A DNA stretch of 64,000 bases, taken from NCBI GenBank assembly GCA_002946415.1, contig NJPS01000016.1, positions 558,001 through 622,000 of the forward strand, written 5' to 3'. The notes under the pieces are model-generated. The model worked only from the letters and a program-made list of their open reading frames with translations. It did not search any database and was not told the DNA's origin. The first letter of the stretch is position 1. Every line of letters starts with the position of its first letter. The translations under genes and the position numbers were made by a program. Source of the stretch: Rutstroemia sp. NJR-2017a BVV2 (Eukaryota > Ascomycota > Leotiomycetes > Helotiales > Rutstroemiaceae). Below are positions 59,964 to 64,000 of this stretch, piece by piece.

Positions 59964-62900
59964 ATTTCTAACTTATTAGTTAATATATATAATATTAATT
60001 ATAAAAAAGTTTAATCTAATTAATTATATTAATAGAATTTCTTTAAATAAAATTATTACTTTATATTTTCTATTTTTATATCAAGCTAGTATTATATTTA
60101 TAGCGATAGAAGAAAAAATACTCGAAAAAAACAATACCGAATCCAAAAATATTAATACTGATATTAAATCTAACTATATATACTTCTGTGGATCGAACTT
60201 ACTAGCCTATTTAGTAATATATTTATTATTTATCGAGATATTATTGTTGTGGTCAAAATAGCGGATTTAGGAGTTGAAATCTCTTAAAATTCTATCCAAA
60301 TCGAATTCTTTTTAACTTCAACCTATCAATATATCTCCGAATCTACTAGTAGTTTTACTATTTGATTTTCTCTTCTTATTAATATCGATATTAAGATAGA
60401 TAATAGCCCGAGATTACAAACTACTTCGATTTTCAACTCAAATTTAGATATATTTGGCTTAAATAAAATTTTCAATTTGGATTTATTTAATATTATTATA
60501 AATACTATTATTAGATCTAGTAGAAATATTTATTGTTTTTCTAAATAAGTTAATCTCTTTATTTCTTCTAAACTAAGTAAAATTATTTATTTCTCTATTA
60601 TTGAATCTACTATTCTAGATCTAGTTAATACTAAGATTCTCTAAATATATAATTTATTAGTAGAAGTATATTCGGTTACTAAATTATATAATAAATAAAT
60701 TTAAATTCTCGATTTAATCGAGATATTTAGAGAATATATTAAATCAGGAAAACTATAAAAAGTTATAAATTAACTAGTTTCTTAAGTTAATAACTTGGAA
60801 TATATTATTCAAAAAATCGAAGCTAAGATCAAAATAGCTAGCGCTGTTAATAATACTAATATCTCGATTTTCAAAAACCTTTCTATTTAAACTAATTCGA
60901 CTAATTTAACTATTTCTAATATTATTCTAGTTATTTTAGTAATTAATTTATCTTTTGAATCTACTTTTATCTCAGTAATATTAGTAAGTATTAATAATAT
61001 TCCTGGAAACTGAATTATAATCAAAAAAGCCTTGAAAAATATAAAAATTCAAAATCAATTAATTCTAATTTAAGAGTTTGAAATTCTCTTTTCGATATTA
61101 GTATTTCGAAATATTATTAATAAAGTTTTCTTAGATAAAAATATTAAAGAACTAGTAATCTCTTCTATTACTAGTATTAGTAATAAGAAGAATCTAATAA
61201 TTACTAATATTAGTTCTTTTACTTTCAATTTTCTAATTGAAAAAAGAGCTATTTAAGAATATTTAATTACTTTTAAATCAATAATTAAAGATAAACTTTG
61301 ATATAAAATAGTTTTTTATAAAATTCTTATTTTGAACTTCAATATACTTTATAAAATAAAGTTAGTTTTGAACAAACTAAAGATTTTTAATTCTAATCTA
61401 AATTTAAAATTTATTAATATTCTTTATTAACTATCCTTAATAGAAAATCAAGTTGTTAAATAAGCTAAATCAGTAGTAATCTCTTTTACTACTAAAATAG
61501 AAATAGAAAGATATATTAGAAATCGGATTTGGATAATTAGAATTAATATTAAAACTGAAAAACTTCTAATTACTTCTAAATCTATCTAGTATACTAAATA
61601 TTAAGGATTTAGATATTTGACAAAATTTTGTCAAAAAGAAACTAAATATAGTCTCTATAGCAAACCTTATATTATATAATAGTATTACTATTCAATTTAT
61701 AAACAAAATAATTAGAAATATCTCTATTTAGCTTCAAAATATACTAATTACAAAAATAATTATATTTCTATTTCAAAAGAATATAAAATTTATAAAGCTA
61801 TTAAAGAAGCTAATCTATAATTAGTACTAGTATCTAGATTATCCAAATAAATCTTAACCAAAACTCAGTTATAACTGAATTAGTACTATAACTAGTTATT
61901 AAGCTAAAAATCGATTTAATATTAATTCAAGAACTTTGAATTATAACTAAAAATTCAGATTATTTAAATAATCGATTGATTTCTTATAATAGTTTCAATC
62001 AAATCTTTCTAATTATTTTGAAATTTAGATTTCGAATATTTATTTATATCTCGAAAATCTATATATTTAGTATTATATTAGTTTCTTCAAATCTAGATCT
62101 TGATCTATTAGTTTTATTAATAACTGAAGAAAATAATATTTTCGAGCTAGTTAATCTTTATAATGAAAATAGCTAAATTAAGAGAATTTCGACTAAAACA
62201 ATAAAAAGAAGTTTACTATCTAGAACTATTTCGGCTAATTCAATAATTTTAAATAATTTTAATCTTTATTATCCTTGATAGAATCCAAATAGCCAAAATA
62301 ATCAAACTAGTACTAAATTAGTTAATTAGATAGAAAAATAAAACTTGGAACTAATTAACAAATCTAGAACTATTATATTTTTCAGAGATACTAATAAATC
62401 AGTTTTGGATTTTATATTAGCTATATAAGTATTAGTTAGATATATTAATAATTAGTAAATATTAGTTGATTTAGGATCTAATTATTTGCTAATTTTATTT
62501 ACTTTGAAAAAAAGAAAGAAACTAATATCTCTAAATAAACTAAAAGTAGCTAGTATTTATTTTAATATTAAATTAGTAGACTAGGAGCTATTTTCAAATT
62601 ATTTAATTAAAATTATAAAAGAATTGATTATTTTAACTAGTTTCTTTCCTAATTTTACTTAGCTAAATCTGAAATTAGATAAGGTTATACAAAATTATCT
62701 AGAATTGATTAATTCAGAATTATCTTTATTAGTTTAGTTAATAGCTAATAAAGCTATTCTTAAGACTAAATCTAATCTAAAAACAAAATCTTAGTAAACT
62801 CTAGAGTTAAAAGAGTTAAGAAAATCGATATTACTAGTTTAGAGAAAATTAAAAATCCAAAATAACTAAGTTAGTTAAGGTTTTTATTAAGAATAATATC

Positions 62901-64000
62901 GATTAGTTTAGAATTAATACTTTTTAAAGATAAAACTAATTAAAAAGGATTATTGAAATACTTTTCTTGAAAATAATAATTCTAAATTAATATTTAAAGC
63001 TTTTAGCTATATCAAATCCTATTCGAACCGATCTCTTCTAATAATTTTAAATAAAACTAGTTTTAAAGAGAAAAGAACTATTTTGAGAACTATTCTCTTT
63101 CCCCAATCTCCTAGTTCGACTAGTCTTAATTGGGAAAAGTATAAAGCAATAAATTGGAGTTAGCCTAAACTAACTAGTATCGAATTAATATTAGTTTATT
63201 TAACTAAAATCAAGAGGAAAATATTAAGATCTAATAGAATTATTTAAGAAATTATCAATAAAGTTTATTTAGTTATTTCTAAGATATTTTATAAAGTTTT
63301 TGCTTATTTAATCGATCTTAGATATTATCTCTAATACTAGAGATAAGTAACTAGAGTTATTTTCAAAAAACTAACTAAACCTAATTATTCAGTTTCAAAA
63401 ACTTATAAAATAATTTTACTTTTCAATTATTTAAACAAAATAAGTAAGAGAATATTAGCAAAAAGATTAAGTTATTTAACTAAAACAATTAACTTATTAT
63501 ATAATTCCCAAATTGATAGAAGATTTAAAAAATCAATTATCGATATCGGATTACTATTAGCAAATAAGGTTTAAGAAAATTATTTAAAAGAATATAAAAT
63601 ATCGGTTTTATTTTTGGATATTAAAAGAGTTTTCGATTATATCTCAAAAAACTAATTATTAGTTATTCTAAAAAGATTAAAATTACTAATTAGTTTAATT
63701 ACTTAGATTAATTATTTTTTGGAATATCAATTACTTTACTTAAGTTTTAATAGCTAAATCAAGTAATTCTAGTCTATTTCAACTAATATCTTTTAGAGTA
63801 GTTTAATTTTACTAATTCTTTTTTTAATTTATATTAAAGAGCTTTTTTTATCGATTTCTATTTCAATCTAGTTATATATAGATAATATCGTACTAGTTAT
63901 TAGCTTAACTAATCTCAAAAAGAACTATAAGATCCTAGAAAGAGAAACTAATAAACTATATATCTTGAGAGAAGCTAGTAATATCGAATTCGATTTAATA
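59964..64000 (+). mobile_element. LINE retrotransposon copy 2, truncated by window
   Basis: A second copy of the LINE 5' part in the same orientation at a constant offset of 12,419 bp from copy 1 (47,545 onwards). No insertion or deletion shifts the register over 4,037 bp. Lines compared at 48,000/60,420, 50,700/63,120 and 51,540/63,960 matched base for base, and the 66-codon open piece recurs at 61,976-62,176 unchanged. The zinc-knuckle, endonuclease and RT regions carry the same stops. The right end lies beyond the window. Confidence 0.88.

Larger units (their letters stand above)
46745..64000. repeat. RIP-type AT-rich transposon block
   Basis: From 46,745 base composition falls abruptly to very low GC. 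Transposon frames are readable but full of TAA/TAG stops where the families have CAA, CAG or TGG, the mark of C-to-T change on both strands at CpA. This is the expected outcome of repeat-induced point mutation in ascomycetes. The block runs past the window end, interrupted only at about 59,259-59,963. Confidence 0.88.

Noticed and set aside
59568..59979. Frames of 115 and 132 codons on opposite strands in the GC-normal island
   Set aside because: They overlap each other, resemble nothing known, and one runs into the LINE edge. Not called as genes.

Overview
The window is nuclear DNA from a filamentous ascomycete (Pezizomycotina). Genes carry several short introns, mostly about 45-60 bp with GT...AG ends. 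The encoded proteins are typical of this group: a PTS1-tagged MpaH-type hydrolase, PEX14, a DUF7820-like protein and a fungal MDM1. The right-hand 17 kb is an extremely AT-rich block of transposons mutated in the manner of repeat-induced point mutation (RIP). This two-speed layout is common in Leotiomycetes and Dothideomycetes. I lean towards a helotialean leotiomycete, but that is inference.

Positions 1-46,744 are a normal gene-dense euchromatic arm with 17 protein genes I can support and one weak candidate. In order they are: TMF/Sgm1-type Golgi coiled-coil protein (+), peroxisomal alpha/beta hydrolase (-), Rtt107/Brc1 BRCT protein (+), VPS25 (-), MDM1 sorting nexin (-), TRM8 tRNA methyltransferase (-), a small membrane protein (+), a CCDC174-like protein (+), a DUF7820-like membrane protein (-), HMG-CoA synthase (+), an HSL-like esterase (-), PEX14 (-), NDC80 (+), a two-RRM SR-type splicing factor (+), a NAPE-PLD-like metallo-hydrolase (-), a glutathione S-transferase (+), a secreted type-B carboxylesterase (+) and argininosuccinate lyase (-). 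Exon structures were built by hand from splice consensus, reading frame and family conservation. Almost all are housekeeping genes (trafficking, peroxisome import, kinetochore, DNA damage, sterol and arginine synthesis, RNA processing). I see no biosynthetic cluster. The longest gene-free stretch (about 4.4 kb) lies upstream of HMG-CoA synthase.

Positions 46,745-64,000 are a RIP-type AT island that starts about 80 bp upstream of the argininosuccinate lyase start codon. It holds an old LTR remnant, a 9-bp tandem array, and a LINE (non-LTR) retrotransposon with zinc-knuckle, endonuclease, reverse transcriptase and RNase H regions. A Ty3/gypsy element with two LTRs and a 5-bp target duplication is inserted in that LINE. 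To the right is a 0.7-kb island of ordinary base composition, then a second LINE copy that runs off the window. The two LINE copies keep one constant offset (12,419 bp) and matched at every base I compared although both are mutation-riddled, which points to duplication after mutation. None of the transposon reading frames is intact.

I saw no tRNA, rRNA or CRISPR array. I did not find an obviously new system. The best leads are the post-mutation LINE duplication, the unmutated island inside the AT block, an antisense accessory frame in the gypsy element, a 7-nt micro-exon in PEX14, and a signal-peptide-like frame inside an unusually long intron of the SR gene.
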